Below are positions 5,523-13,848 of a stretch of 14,607 bases of DNA, one piece after another (position 1 is the stretch's first letter; the number at the start of each line of letters is the position of its first letter). A model generated the notes under the pieces. That model ran no database searches. It was not told where the DNA came from and saw nothing but the letters and a program-made list of their open reading frames with translations. Source of the stretch: Paralactobacillus_A sp963926925. GTDB lineage: Bacteria > Bacillota > Bacilli > Lactobacillales > Lactobacillaceae. The stretch covers positions 1 through 14,607 of the forward strand of contig CAWUZD010000049.1 of NCBI GenBank assembly GCA_963926925.1, written 5' to 3'. Position numbers and translations under genes: made by a program.

Positions 5523-6039
5523 CAATTAACCCATCCGGAATATCAACTGTTGCTTGGTGATGTGCCACATCAACTGTCAAAACAACTGATTTAATAAATG
5601 GCAATAAAACATCCTTTTTACCAGGGCGTTTTACAACCCAAACATCATTAGCACCAGGACTTAAAATTTCAGTAACTTCACCAATTACTTCATTGCTATT
5701 GTGATCAATAATTTGCATTCCAATAATATCGTGATAATAATATTCATCATTATCCAATTGTTGTTGATCAGCTGCATCAACGCGCAAATCAAGGCCTTTA
5801 AATTTTTCAACTTGATTAATATCATTAAATTCAGCAAACTTAATTAACCACATGCCTTTTTGCCGCCGTGCACTTTCAACAGTAACAGCAACTGGTTGTG
5901 ATTTGGTCATAATATACAAACGTTGCCCTTTTTTAAACCGTTCGTCAGGAAAGTCAGTAATTGCAACAACCCGAACTTCACCACGTAAACCATGCGTATT
6001 AACAATTTTTCCTACTTGATAATATTTTTGTTCATTCAT
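5509..6039 (-). CDS. rimM: Ribosome maturation factor RimM (16S rRNA processing)
   Basis: RimM binds S19 and the 30S head to help 16S rRNA processing and late 30S assembly. It has 176 residues, within the family range. The N-terminal RimM barrel shows YQVGKIVNTHGLRGEVRV (about 7-24) and FKKGQRLYI. The C-terminal PRC-barrel domain contains DIIGMQIID and LSPGANDVWVVKRPGKKDVLLPFI, the usual signature, and ends in VDIPDGLIDDED. The ATG at 6039 is preceded by a GGTGA-type ribosome site about 6 bases away. That site lies right after the U-rich end of a large hairpin in the khpA-rimM gap, so rimM and trmD may be attenuated relative to rpsP. The stop region overlaps trmD. Confidence 0.98.
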   Translation of the reverse strand: MNEQKYYQVGKIVNTHGLRGEVRVVAITDFPDERFKKGQRLYIMTKSQPVAVTVESARRQKGMWLIKFAEFNDINQVEKFKGLDLRVDAADQQQLDNDEYYYHDIIGMQIIDHNSNEVIGEVTEILSPGANDVWVVKRPGKKDVLLPFIKSVVLTVDVAHHQATVDIPDGLIDDED

Positions 6040-6055
6040 ATCTTTTCACCATAAA

Positions 6056-6140
6056 TAAAAAATGAGTTAAGGATTAACCTCTCTTAATATTAATCCCAAA
6101 TCATGTAGATTACATAAGATAAGGCAATCTTTAACTCATT
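6056..6140 (-). promoter_or_regulatory. Branched hairpin with U-tract between khpA and rimM (candidate attenuator RNA)
   Basis: On the minus strand AATGAGTTAA (6140-6131) pairs perfectly over 10 bases with TTAACTCATT (6070-6061), and a T-rich tract follows (TTTTTTATTT). Inside are two smaller perfect stems: ATGTA-ATC-TACAT (6115-6103) and GGATTAA (6096-6090) with TTAATCC (6077-6071). AGATT (6130-6126) can alternatively pair with AATCT (6111-6107), which excludes the ATGTA stem. The whole resembles a multi-branch RNA closed by a terminator stem, ending directly before the rimM ribosome site. Whether it acts as terminator, riboswitch-like attenuator or processing site is not shown by the sequence. 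Confidence 0.55.
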
Positions 6141-6148
6141 TAAAGAAA

Positions 6149-6391
6149 CTAAGCATCCACAATTTGCAAACGAATGCGTTTTTTGTTAGGTAAATCAACA
6201 GTTGATAACAATGAACGAATCGCTTGGGCGACTTGTCCTTGTTTACCAATCACCCGACCAATATCTTGTGGTGCTACATGCAATTCAAATTCGACAAATC
6301 GTGCGGTTTCACTCTTAGCAATTGTCACCTTATTAGGCATACTTACCAATGGTTTAACAATTGTCATAATTAGTTTTTGCACATTTATCAT
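6149..6391 (-). CDS. khpA: KH-domain RNA-binding protein KhpA (YlqC)
   Basis: The protein is 80 residues long and consists of a single type II KH domain. The nucleic-acid-binding GXXG loop is GKQG at 49-52 inside IGRVIGKQGQVAQAIRSLL. In Streptococcus and lactobacilli KhpA partners with KhpB/EloR, binds many small RNAs and mRNAs, and influences cell elongation. The ATG at 6391 lies 14 bases after the rpsP stop, and an AGTAGG-type ribosome site overlaps the end of rpsP. It is the second gene of the rpsP operon. In Bacillus ylqD follows at this point; here a folded intergenic RNA occupies the gap instead. Confidence 0.96.
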   Translation of the reverse strand: MINVQKLIMTIVKPLVSMPNKVTIAKSETARFVEFELHVAPQDIGRVIGKQGQVAQAIRSLLSTVDLPNKKRIRLQIVDA

Positions 6392-6405
6392 AAATAAGAC
6401 CTACT

Positions 6406-6681
6406 TTATTTTTTAGCAAAACGTGCTTCATGATACTTCTTCATAATACCTTCTTTAGAAAGTAAGTTACGAACTGTATCGGAAGGTTGTGCACCTTTTT
6501 GAAGCCAGTCTAAAATTTCATCATCTTTTAAGTTAACTTGTACAGGATCAGTTAATGGATTGTAGTAACCCACTTCAGCGATAAAACGACCATCACGTGG
6601 TGCGCGTGAATCAGCAACAACGACACGATAAAATGGCTTACGCTTAGAACCCATTCTTCTTAAACGAATCTTAACTGCCAT
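6406..6681 (-). CDS. rpsP: 30S ribosomal protein S16
   Basis: S16 is an early-binding 30S protein needed for folding of the 16S 5' domain. The 91 residues give the full family pattern: MAVKIRLRRMGSKRKPFYRV at the start, then VVADSRAPRDGRFIAEVGYYNPL, a central VNLKDDEILDWLQKGAQPSDTVRNLL, and a basic tail. The ATG at 6681 has AGGAGGT about 9 bases upstream, one of the best ribosome sites in the window. A well-formed promoter lies about 35 bases before the start, so rpsP probably opens a transcript rpsP-khpA-rimM-trmD, with additional readthrough from ffh. Confidence 0.99.
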   Translation of the reverse strand: MAVKIRLRRMGSKRKPFYRVVVADSRAPRDGRFIAEVGYYNPLTDPVQVNLKDDEILDWLQKGAQPSDTVRNLLSKEGIMKKYHEARFAKK

Positions 6682-6716
6682 AGTAATATGACCTCCTATA
6701 ATTTATCGACTTAATA

Positions 6717-6745
6717 AATATATCAAAGAACATTAAACCTGTAAA
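6717..6745 (-). promoter_or_regulatory. Promoter of the rpsP operon
   Basis: On the minus strand TTTACA (6745-6740) and TATATT (6722-6717) are separated by exactly 17 bases. Each box differs from consensus at a single position. The -35 lies in a short hairpin-capable sequence, AAACCT-CTTTAC-AGGTTT. No convincing terminator ends ffh before it. Confidence 0.7.
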
Positions 6746-6770
6746 GAGGTTTTTCTTGACATATTTATAA

Positions 6771-8210
6771 TTATTTTGATTTAAAGCGTTTAATCTTCTT
6801 CATCCGCTTCTTCTTTAACTTCTTTTGCTTCTTAACCATGGAACGCATGGCCATTTTACCAAGTTTACCTTGCACGCCATTACCAAAAATATTTTCCAAG
6901 CCACTAAAGTTACCTTTAGAAACTTTATCCATCATTTGCCGCATTTGTTTAAACTGTTTAATCATGCGGTTAACTTCTTGGATAGAACGACCTGAACCAG
7001 CCGCAATTCGCCGGCGCCGACTTGGATTTAACAAATCTGGATCTTCACGTTCTTGCGGGGTCATTGACATGACAATGGCCTTAATATGAGCCATGTCTTT
7101 TGAATCAAATTTAACATTTTGCAAAGCCGGATTATTAGCCATCCCCGGAATCATTTTAATCATTTCATCTAATGGTCCCATGTTAGCAACTTGATCCATT
7201 TGTTCAACAAAATCGTTAAAGTCAAAACTATTTTCGCGCATCTTTTCCATCATGGCTTGCGCTTGTTTTTCATCATAATTTTGTTGTGCCTTATCAATTA
7301 AGGTTAACATGTCACCCATGCCCAGGATACGGTTAGCCATCCGATCAGGATGGAAAACATCCAAGTCAGTCAATTTTTCACCTTGACCAACAAATTTAAT
7401 TGGCTTGCCAGTAGCAGCACGAATTGATAAAGCAGCCCCACCACGAGTATCGCCATCTAACTTAGTAAGAACAACCCCAGTAATATCTAAGCGTTCATCA
7501 AAGCCCTTGGCAACGTCCACGGCAGCTTGACCAGTCATCGCATCAACAACTAACAAGATTTCATTAGGATGAGTTAACTCTTTAATCTTTTCAAGTTCAT
7601 CCATTAATGCTTCATCGATTTGCAAACGACCAGCAGTATCAATTAAAACATAGTCGTTCTTTTGCAAATCAGCTTGAATTAACCCTTGTTTAACAATATC
7701 AACCGGATCATGGTTAGTATCCATTTCAAAAACAGGTACATCAATTTCTTTACCAACAGTTACTAATTGATCAACCGCAGCAGGCCGGTATACGTCGGCC
7801 GCAATCATCATTGGCCGCGCATTTTCAGTCCGTTTTAAATAAAGAGCCAATTTCCCAGCAGTAGTAGTTTTACCAGCACCTTGTAAACCAACCATCATAA
7901 TGATAGTTGGAATATGTGGTGCTTTATTTAAAGGAACAGCATCTTCACCCATCATCTTAGTCAATTCTTCATCAACAATCTTGATAATTTGTTGACCAGG
8001 TGTTAAGCTTTCTAAAACTTCAGCACCAACAGCCCGTTGCCGCACTGTTTTAATAAATTCTTTAACAACGCTAAAGTTAACATCAGCTTCAAGTAATGCT
8101 AAACGAATTTCACGCATTGCTTCCTTAACATCACTTTCACTAACGCGACCTTTACCTCTTAACTTAGCTAACGCATTTTGAAGTCGTTGTGTTAATCCTT
8201 CGAATGCCAT
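6771..8210 (-). CDS. ffh: Signal recognition particle protein Ffh (SRP54)
   Basis: Ffh is the GTPase of the signal recognition particle. With SRP RNA it binds signal sequences at the ribosome exit and docks to FtsY. The 479 residues show the N domain (1 to about 95), then the G domain with Walker A GLQGAGKT at 108-115, DTAGRLQ, and TKLDGDTRGGAAL. The methionine-rich M domain (from about 325) includes MGPLDEMIKMIPGM and the RNA-binding SGRSIQEVNRMIKQFKQM. The tail is a very basic Lys/Arg run. The ATG at 8210 directly follows the ylxM stop (TAA-ATG), with GAGG 8 bases upstream inside ylxM, so the two are coupled. Length and motifs are normal. Confidence 0.99.
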   Translation of the reverse strand: MAFEGLTQRLQNALAKLRGKGRVSESDVKEAMREIRLALLEADVNFSVVKEFIKTVRQRAVGAEVLESLTPGQQIIKIVDEELTKMMGEDAVPLNKAPHIPTIIMMVGLQGAGKTTTAGKLALYLKRTENARPMMIAADVYRPAAVDQLVTVGKEIDVPVFEMDTNHDPVDIVKQGLIQADLQKNDYVLIDTAGRLQIDEALMDELEKIKELTHPNEILLVVDAMTGQAAVDVAKGFDERLDITGVVLTKLDGDTRGGAALSIRAATGKPIKFVGQGEKLTDLDVFHPDRMANRILGMGDMLTLIDKAQQNYDEKQAQAMMEKMRENSFDFNDFVEQMDQVANMGPLDEMIKMIPGMANNPALQNVKFDSKDMAHIKAIVMSMTPQEREDPDLLNPSRRRRIAAGSGRSIQEVNRMIKQFKQMRQMMDKVSKGNFSGLENIFGNGVQGKLGKMAMRSMVKKQKKLKKKRMKKIKRFKSK

Positions 8211-8573
8211 TTACTTTTCCTCACTTTGTTCATCATTTTCAATTACTGTAACTACTTGTTGCATTAATTTTTGCAAATATTGATCATCAGGATAAGTTTT
8301 TAACAAATAATTTTGCAAAATATCAACTTTTTGATTACGCAATTCATAATTTTGCAATAAGTGGAGCTTATCTTCATAATCTTCAAGAATATGTTCCGTA
8401 CGCCGAATATTATCATAAACCGCCTGGCGTGAAACATTAAATTCTTCAGCAATTTCACCTAATGAATAATCATCGCCATAATATAGTTGTAAATATTGGT
8501 ATTGTTTACTAGTTAATAATGGTGCATAGAATTCAAATAATGAATTCATTCGATTATTTTTAACAATATCCAT
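8211..8573 (-). CDS. ylxM: YlxM family helix-turn-helix protein (SRP-associated)
   Basis: A 120-residue protein encoded directly before ffh in most Firmicutes. In Streptococcus mutans YlxM binds the SRP and modulates its GTPase cycle. The N-terminal part is a sigma-like helix-turn-helix: FYAPLLTSKQYQYLQLYYGD, then YSLGEIAEEFNVSRQAVYDN at about 36-55, followed by a Leu-rich helix and an acidic tail. The start at 8573 is supported by GAGGTGA 6-7 bases upstream. The alternative Met at residue 9, which matches shorter homologues, has no ribosome site. It lies 17 bases after ftsY and abuts ffh, so all the SRP protein genes are in one run. Confidence 0.96.
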   Translation of the reverse strand: MDIVKNNRMNSLFEFYAPLLTSKQYQYLQLYYGDDYSLGEIAEEFNVSRQAVYDNIRRTEHILEDYEDKLHLLQNYELRNQKVDILQNYLLKTYPDDQYLQKLMQQVVTVIENDEQSEEK

Positions 8574-8590
8574 TATTATTCACCTCAATA

Positions 8591-10222
8591 CTATTCATGA
8601 TTATCATTAACAATTAATTCCTTAAACAAACCATAGATAAAGCGATTTGGATCAAAGTCTTGCAAATCATCCATTTGTTCACCCAAACCAACTAATTTAA
8701 CAGGAATGTGTAATTCATTGCGGATTGCTAACACAATGCCACCTTTGGCCGTACCATCCAACTTAGTAAGCACAATACCAGTAACATTAGTTGTGTCTTT
8801 GAATTGTTTAGCTTGGACAAGGGCGTTTTGACCAGTAGTTGCATCTAATACCAATAAGGTTTCTTGAGGTGCATTTGGCAATTCGCGTGTGATTACCCGC
8901 TTAATTTTTTCAAGTTCTTTCATCAAGTTAACCTTATTTTGCAAACGACCGGCAGTATCAACTAGCAAAAGGTCATAATGTTCATCCTTAGCCTTTTTAA
9001 CCGCATCAAAGACAACCGCAGCTGGATCACTACCCGCAGCAGCGGCAACAACAGGTACATCAACTTTATGACCCCATTCCTGCAACTGTTCAATCGCACC
9101 AGCTCGGAAAGTATCACCAGCAACCATCAATACTTTTTTACCAGCTTGTTGATAACGATGGGCTAATTTACCAATAGTAGTTGTCTTACCAGCCCCATTA
9201 ACACCTACAAACAAGAAAACAGTTGGTTCATCATCAGTAGCAAAATGTAGGGCGTTATCTTCATCATTACCTTCTTCACCGTACATATCAACTAATTTTT
9301 CAACAATAACTTCTTCAACATCGTGCCGTTTTTTAGCATTCTTTAATTTAACTTCTTCACGCAAAGCATCAGTTAATTTCATTGTAGTTTCAAAACCAAC
9401 ATCAGCTTCAATCATTACTTCTTCCAAATCATCGAAAAAGTCTTCATCAACAGAACGGAAGTTAGCTAAAAAGGCATTTAACTTTTCACTAAACGTATGC
9501 CGTGATTTTTTCAAACCTTCATCATACTTAGCAGTAGTATCATCAGTTGTTGCTTCGTCAGCTTGACTAGTTTGTTCCTGATCACTAGTTACGCTTACTG
9601 CTTCACTAGCTGCACTAGTAACAGTAGTTTCACTAGTTGTTTCACTAGTCTCGGCTGTTGAAATAACAGCACTTTCATGTTCAACATCGACTTGAGTTTG
9701 TGAAGTAACATCAGCGACAAATTGCTTTTGATCATCAAGTTCAGCAACAGCTTCATCATGCAAATGTGTTTCTAAAGTTTGCGCCGCTTTATCAGCTTGT
9801 TGTTCATCAACAACTAATTCATTAGTAGCAACGCTAGCAACATCAGCACTTGAATCAAGTTGTACTTCGCTATTAATTTCAGAAGTAATTATACTCATTG
9901 GTGCTGCTGTTGTGGCAGCTGATGTTTCACTTGTAGCATTACTTTCAGCACTTGTTTCTGCACTAATTGCAATACTAGGTGCAGCACTAGCGACACTTGT
10001 TGGTGTTGTTGCGCTTGATGTAACTACTGCCTCACTTGTTACAATAGATGTAGCACTACTATTACTTTCATCAGTTTGTGCAGTTGAATTAACATTAGCA
10101 CTGGCTACTTCACTTGTTACCTCACTAGTTTCACTAGTAACTTCAGTAGCTTCTTCTTGTGCTTCTTTTTCTTCGTCATTTTTATGACCAAATACTTTGC
10201 GTAACCGATCAAATAAACCCAT
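8591..10222 (-). CDS. ftsY: Signal recognition particle receptor FtsY
   Basis: FtsY is the membrane-associated GTPase that receives Ffh-bound ribosomes. The 543 residues split into three parts. Residues 1-17 (MGLFDRLRKVFGHKN...) form a basic amphipathic helix suited to membrane contact. Residues about 21-235 form a low-complexity acidic A domain very rich in Thr, Ser, Ala, Glu and Val, with many TSE/SET/TSA units. The NG GTPase domain runs from about 240 to the end, with Walker A GVNGAGKTTT at 340-349, DTAGRLQ at 422-428 and TKLDGTAKGG at 486-495. The ATG at 10222 is one base after the smc stop, and AAGGAG lies inside smc. The A domain is unusually long; B. subtilis FtsY almost lacks it. The gene ends in TAG 17 bases before ylxM. 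Confidence 0.98.
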   Translation of the reverse strand: MGLFDRLRKVFGHKNDEEKEAQEEATEVTSETSEVTSEVASANVNSTAQTDESNSSATSIVTSEAVVTSSATTPTSVASAAPSIAISAETSAESNATSETSAATTAAPMSIITSEINSEVQLDSSADVASVATNELVVDEQQADKAAQTLETHLHDEAVAELDDQKQFVADVTSQTQVDVEHESAVISTAETSETTSETTVTSAASEAVSVTSDQEQTSQADEATTDDTTAKYDEGLKKSRHTFSEKLNAFLANFRSVDEDFFDDLEEVMIEADVGFETTMKLTDALREEVKLKNAKKRHDVEEVIVEKLVDMYGEEGNDEDNALHFATDDEPTVFLFVGVNGAGKTTTIGKLAHRYQQAGKKVLMVAGDTFRAGAIEQLQEWGHKVDVPVVAAAAGSDPAAVVFDAVKKAKDEHYDLLLVDTAGRLQNKVNLMKELEKIKRVITRELPNAPQETLLVLDATTGQNALVQAKQFKDTTNVTGIVLTKLDGTAKGGIVLAIRNELHIPVKLVGLGEQMDDLQDFDPNRFIYGLFKELIVNDNHE

Positions 10223-10223
10223 T

Positions 10224-13200
10224 TTACTTCTTCTCCTTATCTTTCAAATCAATGGCAACTACTTTAGAAACTCCTGACTCTTCCATCGTAACACCATACA
10301 ACCGGTCAGCTGCGAGCATCGTACCTTTACGGTGTGTAATTACAATAAATTGTGTATCGGTTTCATAGTGTTGTAAAAATGAACCAAAGCGGGCCACATT
10401 AACATCATCCAATGAAGCTTCAACTTCATCTAAAATACAAAATGGTACTGGCCGTACTTGTAAAATAGCAAATAACAAGGTTATTGCGGTTAAAGCACGT
10501 TCGCCGCCTGATAATAATGTTAAATGTTGTAATTTTTTACCAGGAGGTTGCACAATAATTTCAATGCCGGTGGTTAACATGTTTTCAGCATCAGTTAATT
10601 CTAACCGTGCTTGTCCACCACCAAACATGATTGGAAAAATCTTAGCAAAAGCTTGCGCAATTTCATTAAATGTTTGCGTAAACTTTTGAATAACCGTTTG
10701 GTCCATTTCTGACATTGTCGTTAATAATTGTTGTTGGGCAGCTTGTAAATCATCTTGTTGTTGTGTCAAGAAGTCATACCGTGACTTAACCCGTTGGTAC
10801 TCATCAATAGCATCAATGTTAACATTACCTAATTCAGCAATGCTTTGCTTCAATAATCTAATTTTTTGTTGTAATTGGGCAATTGTCAACGTTGTTGTTA
10901 CTAAATCTTGTGCAGCTTCAAAACTAAGATGATATTGTTCATTTAATGTTAACAACCGTTGATCTAGTTTCGTCTTTAATTGACTCAATTCAACTGCTAC
11001 TTGTTCTTGTTCAGCAAAAGTTTGCTTCTGGGATTGATAATCTTGATCCTTATGCATCGTTAATGCATTAATTTGTTGTTGCAAATCATTTTGCTGTTTA
11101 GTTGCTGTTTTAACTTGTTGTTGCAACTGGTCAATTTGTGATTGTAACTGTTGTAATTGTTGCTGCCGATTGTGCCGTTGCTGTTGATCTTCATGTTGAA
11201 CATCATTAATTTGTTGCTGCCGTTGTTGCAAATGCTCAATTTGTTGCTGCATTTGTGTTTGGTTTTGCTTTAATAACGTAATTTGCTGATTAGTAGCTTG
11301 TAAAGTCGCTTTAGCAGCAGCATGCTGTTGCTGTAAAGTCGTTAATTGCTTACTAATCTGTTGTTGCTGTTCATTAAATGAATGCAAGTTATGTTTAATT
11401 TCATTAACACGCGCATCAATTTGTTGCAATTGCTCATCGAAAGTCGTTGCTTGCTGCTTAAATTTAGTAATTTTAGTTAAAAGTGATTGTTGTTCATCAC
11501 TATCTTTTTGATTACTAAATTGGTTAGCTTGTAATTGTTGTTGTAATTGTTGCAATTGCAAATGATGCTTTTGCCAATCTTCATGAACTAATTGGTATGA
11601 AGCAGTTGATTCAGTAACTTGTTGCTTAATTTTAGCAATTTGTTCATCATTTTGTTGTTGGGTTTGTTGCAATTCAAGAATATGTGCTTGTTTATCATCA
11701 AGTTTTACTTGCATTTGTTTAACTTGATCAGCCAAGGTTTGCAATTCATGTTGCCGTGATAATAAATTACTATGATGACCAACTTGACCACCTGTCATTG
11801 CCCCACCAGGATTAATTAAATCACCTTCTAAAGTAACAATGCGATAGTGATATTGTAATGACTTTGCAATAACATTAGCAGTCGTTAAATTATCAACCAC
11901 AATCGTGTTACCCAACAAATAATCAACGATGTTTTGATAATTAGTATCATTCGTAACTAATTTAGCCGCCACATTAATAAAGCCATGTGCTTGTTGTAAC
12001 GTCGCTAAAACATTAGTTGGCAATAAGCGTGGTTTCATTACTGCTAATGGCAAAAATGTGGCCCGTCCTAAGTGATTTTGTTTTAGATAAGTAATAACTT
12101 GTTGGGCCGTTTGGGCAGTATCAGTAACAACATATTGCAATTGTGAACCTAAAACCGTTTCAAGCGCTGTTTGGTATTGTGGCGCTACTTGAATTAATTC
12201 AGCAACGGCTCCCTTAATACCATGGTTTTGTGATTGATAATCCAAAACTGCCTTAACACCTTGATAAAAACCAGTATGGTCAGTAACTGCTTCTTGCAAG
12301 GTATTTTTACGCGTTTTAACTTGTTGAAAAATATTTAATGCTTGATACCAAGCCTTTTCAGCTTGCGCATGTTGAGCTTGTAATTGTTGTTGCTGTTGTT
12401 GCAACTGTTGCAATTGTTGTTGCTGCTGTTGCAACTTAGTATGCAAAGTTTGTTGTTGATTGGCTAATGTTGTTGTTTTAACATCAGCATCATTAATTTG
12501 TTGCTGTAATTGTGCTTGTTGAGCTTGATGACGCTGATCACGTTGTTGCGTTTGTTGTAATTGCTGTTCGGCATAATGCAAATCATTACGATTACTAGTT
12601 TGCTGTTGTAACAAATCAACGTATTCATCTTGTAAAGTATTTAATGTTTGCTTTAAATCAGCTTTACTGGTTCCAGCTTGTTTAGTTAAATCAGCAATTT
12701 GTTGTGCAAATTGGGTCACCAAGTTTTGTTGTTGCTGTTGTTGCGCTTTCGTCGCTGTTAGTTGATGATTATTTTGCGTTAATTGCGTTTTAACTGCTGT
12801 TAATTGGGTATTTAATTCAGCTAAATTAGTTTGTTGGTTACTTTGCCGTTCATTAGCAACTTGTTCAGCACCTTTCAAAATTTGTAATTGCTTCGTTGCT
12901 GCCAACAATTGTTGATTTTGTTCATCAAGTGTAGTAGTTAAGGTTTGCTGCTGTTTGGTTTTTTCATCTAATTGTTGTTGGGTAGTATGCAAACGTGTTT
13001 CAATAGTTTGCAATGATGTCAGCAACGTTTTTGCATGTTGTTGTGCTGTTTGTTGTTGCGCTGCTAATTTAGTAATTTCTTTAACTAATAGTTGTTGATA
13101 AAAATCATCGTATTGCTTTTTTTGCGCCAAATAGTCCTTAGCAATACTACTTTGCTGTTGCAAAGGTTCTAACTGTCCCTTTAATTCATGAATAATGTCT

Positions 13201-13775
13201 AAAACACGGTTTAAATTATCTTCAGTTTGTTCTAATTCCTTTTGGGCTTGTTTCTTTTTAACCTTATACTTCAAAACCCCCGCAGCTGCTTCAATAATGC
13301 TACGCCGGTCTTCAGGTTTACTGTTAAAAATTGCTTCAACACGCCCCTGTGAAATAATTGAAAATGAATCGCGACCTAAACCAGAATCCATAAATAAATC
13401 AGTGATGTCTTTTAAACGACAAATACGCTGATTAATTTTAAATTCACTAGTACCATCACGTAAAAAACTCCGTGTTATTTCTAGTTGTTCACTAGCATTT
13501 TTTAAATAATGATCACTATTATCAAAGCGAATTGTTACATCCGCCCGGTTTAATGGTGGTCGTAAGGCAGTGCCTGCAAAAATAATATCGGTCATATGGG
13601 TACCACGTAAACTTTTGGCGGATTGTTCACCCATTACCCAACGAATAGCTTCAGTAATATTAGACTTACCACTACCATTAGGACCCACTATGCCAGTAAT
13701 GCCATTAACAAAATCAATGGTTGTTTTATCAGCAAAGGATTTAAAACCGTTTAATGTTAGTGAGCGTAAATGCAT
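10224..13775 (-). CDS. smc: Chromosome segregation ATPase SMC
   Basis: SMC is the ATPase that, with ScpA and ScpB, extrudes DNA loops and compacts the chromosome. It has 1183 residues, normal for the family. The N-terminal head has Walker A GPNGSGKS at 31-38. The first coiled-coil arm is about 170-495. The hinge is about 500-665, ending in GGAMTGG at 657-663. The second arm runs to about 1040. The C-terminal head carries the signature LSGGE at 1088-1092 and Walker B FCILDE at 1112-1117. Both arms are extraordinarily rich in Gln, with runs of up to six (345-350; Leu/Gln-only about 448-465). The ATG at 13775 has GGAGG 7 bases upstream. It is followed immediately by ftsY. Confidence 0.99.
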   Translation of the reverse strand: MHLRSLTLNGFKSFADKTTIDFVNGITGIVGPNGSGKSNITEAIRWVMGEQSAKSLRGTHMTDIIFAGTALRPPLNRADVTIRFDNSDHYLKNASEQLEITRSFLRDGTSEFKINQRICRLKDITDLFMDSGLGRDSFSIISQGRVEAIFNSKPEDRRSIIEAAAGVLKYKVKKKQAQKELEQTEDNLNRVLDIIHELKGQLEPLQQQSSIAKDYLAQKKQYDDFYQQLLVKEITKLAAQQQTAQQHAKTLLTSLQTIETRLHTTQQQLDEKTKQQQTLTTTLDEQNQQLLAATKQLQILKGAEQVANERQSNQQTNLAELNTQLTAVKTQLTQNNHQLTATKAQQQQQQNLVTQFAQQIADLTKQAGTSKADLKQTLNTLQDEYVDLLQQQTSNRNDLHYAEQQLQQTQQRDQRHQAQQAQLQQQINDADVKTTTLANQQQTLHTKLQQQQQQLQQLQQQQQQLQAQHAQAEKAWYQALNIFQQVKTRKNTLQEAVTDHTGFYQGVKAVLDYQSQNHGIKGAVAELIQVAPQYQTALETVLGSQLQYVVTDTAQTAQQVITYLKQNHLGRATFLPLAVMKPRLLPTNVLATLQQAHGFINVAAKLVTNDTNYQNIVDYLLGNTIVVDNLTTANVIAKSLQYHYRIVTLEGDLINPGGAMTGGQVGHHSNLLSRQHELQTLADQVKQMQVKLDDKQAHILELQQTQQQNDEQIAKIKQQVTESTASYQLVHEDWQKHHLQLQQLQQQLQANQFSNQKDSDEQQSLLTKITKFKQQATTFDEQLQQIDARVNEIKHNLHSFNEQQQQISKQLTTLQQQHAAAKATLQATNQQITLLKQNQTQMQQQIEHLQQRQQQINDVQHEDQQQRHNRQQQLQQLQSQIDQLQQQVKTATKQQNDLQQQINALTMHKDQDYQSQKQTFAEQEQVAVELSQLKTKLDQRLLTLNEQYHLSFEAAQDLVTTTLTIAQLQQKIRLLKQSIAELGNVNIDAIDEYQRVKSRYDFLTQQQDDLQAAQQQLLTTMSEMDQTVIQKFTQTFNEIAQAFAKIFPIMFGGGQARLELTDAENMLTTGIEIIVQPPGKKLQHLTLLSGGERALTAITLLFAILQVRPVPFCILDEVEASLDDVNVARFGSFLQHYETDTQFIVITHRKGTMLAADRLYGVTMEESGVSKVVAIDLKDKEKK

Positions 13776-13810
13776 GCAACTGCCTCCATTAATAGAATCT
13801 AGTAATTTTT

Positions 13811-13816
13811 ATTATA
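13811..13816 (-). promoter_or_regulatory. Likely -10 element of the smc promoter
   Basis: On the minus strand a perfect TATAAT lies between the rnc terminator and the smc ribosome site, about 36 bases before the start. The best -35 at 17 bases is only TGTAAA-like, so the promoter would be moderate. The terminator just upstream makes a separate smc promoter necessary. Confidence 0.5.
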
Positions 13817-13848
13817 CCGTCTATGAAAATAATTTTACATACCAAATG

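Noticed and set aside
6735..6752. Hairpin AAACCT-GTAAAG-AGGTTT after ffh considered as an ffh terminator
   Set aside because: On the minus strand no T-run follows the stem, and the sequence overlaps the rpsP -35 box. It is more likely part of the promoter region.
9541..10140. Repeated ACTAGT hexamers considered as recombination or protein-binding sites
   Set aside because: Most fall on the Thr-Ser codon pair in the repeated TSE/TSA units of FtsY, with irregular spacing. Codon choice explains them.
9912..10187. Plus-strand open frame of 91 codons rich in Ala, Val, Leu and Ser opposite the ftsY extension
   Set aside because: It is the antisense reading of the low-complexity ftsY codons. It has no ribosome site and looks hydrophobic only because it complements Thr/Ser/Ala/Glu codons.
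12376..12435. TTG/CTG triplet tract considered as a tandem repeat array or regulatory repeat
   Set aside because: It lies in frame inside smc and encodes Gln/Leu coiled coil. The units are irregular, so it is protein low complexity rather than a separate element.
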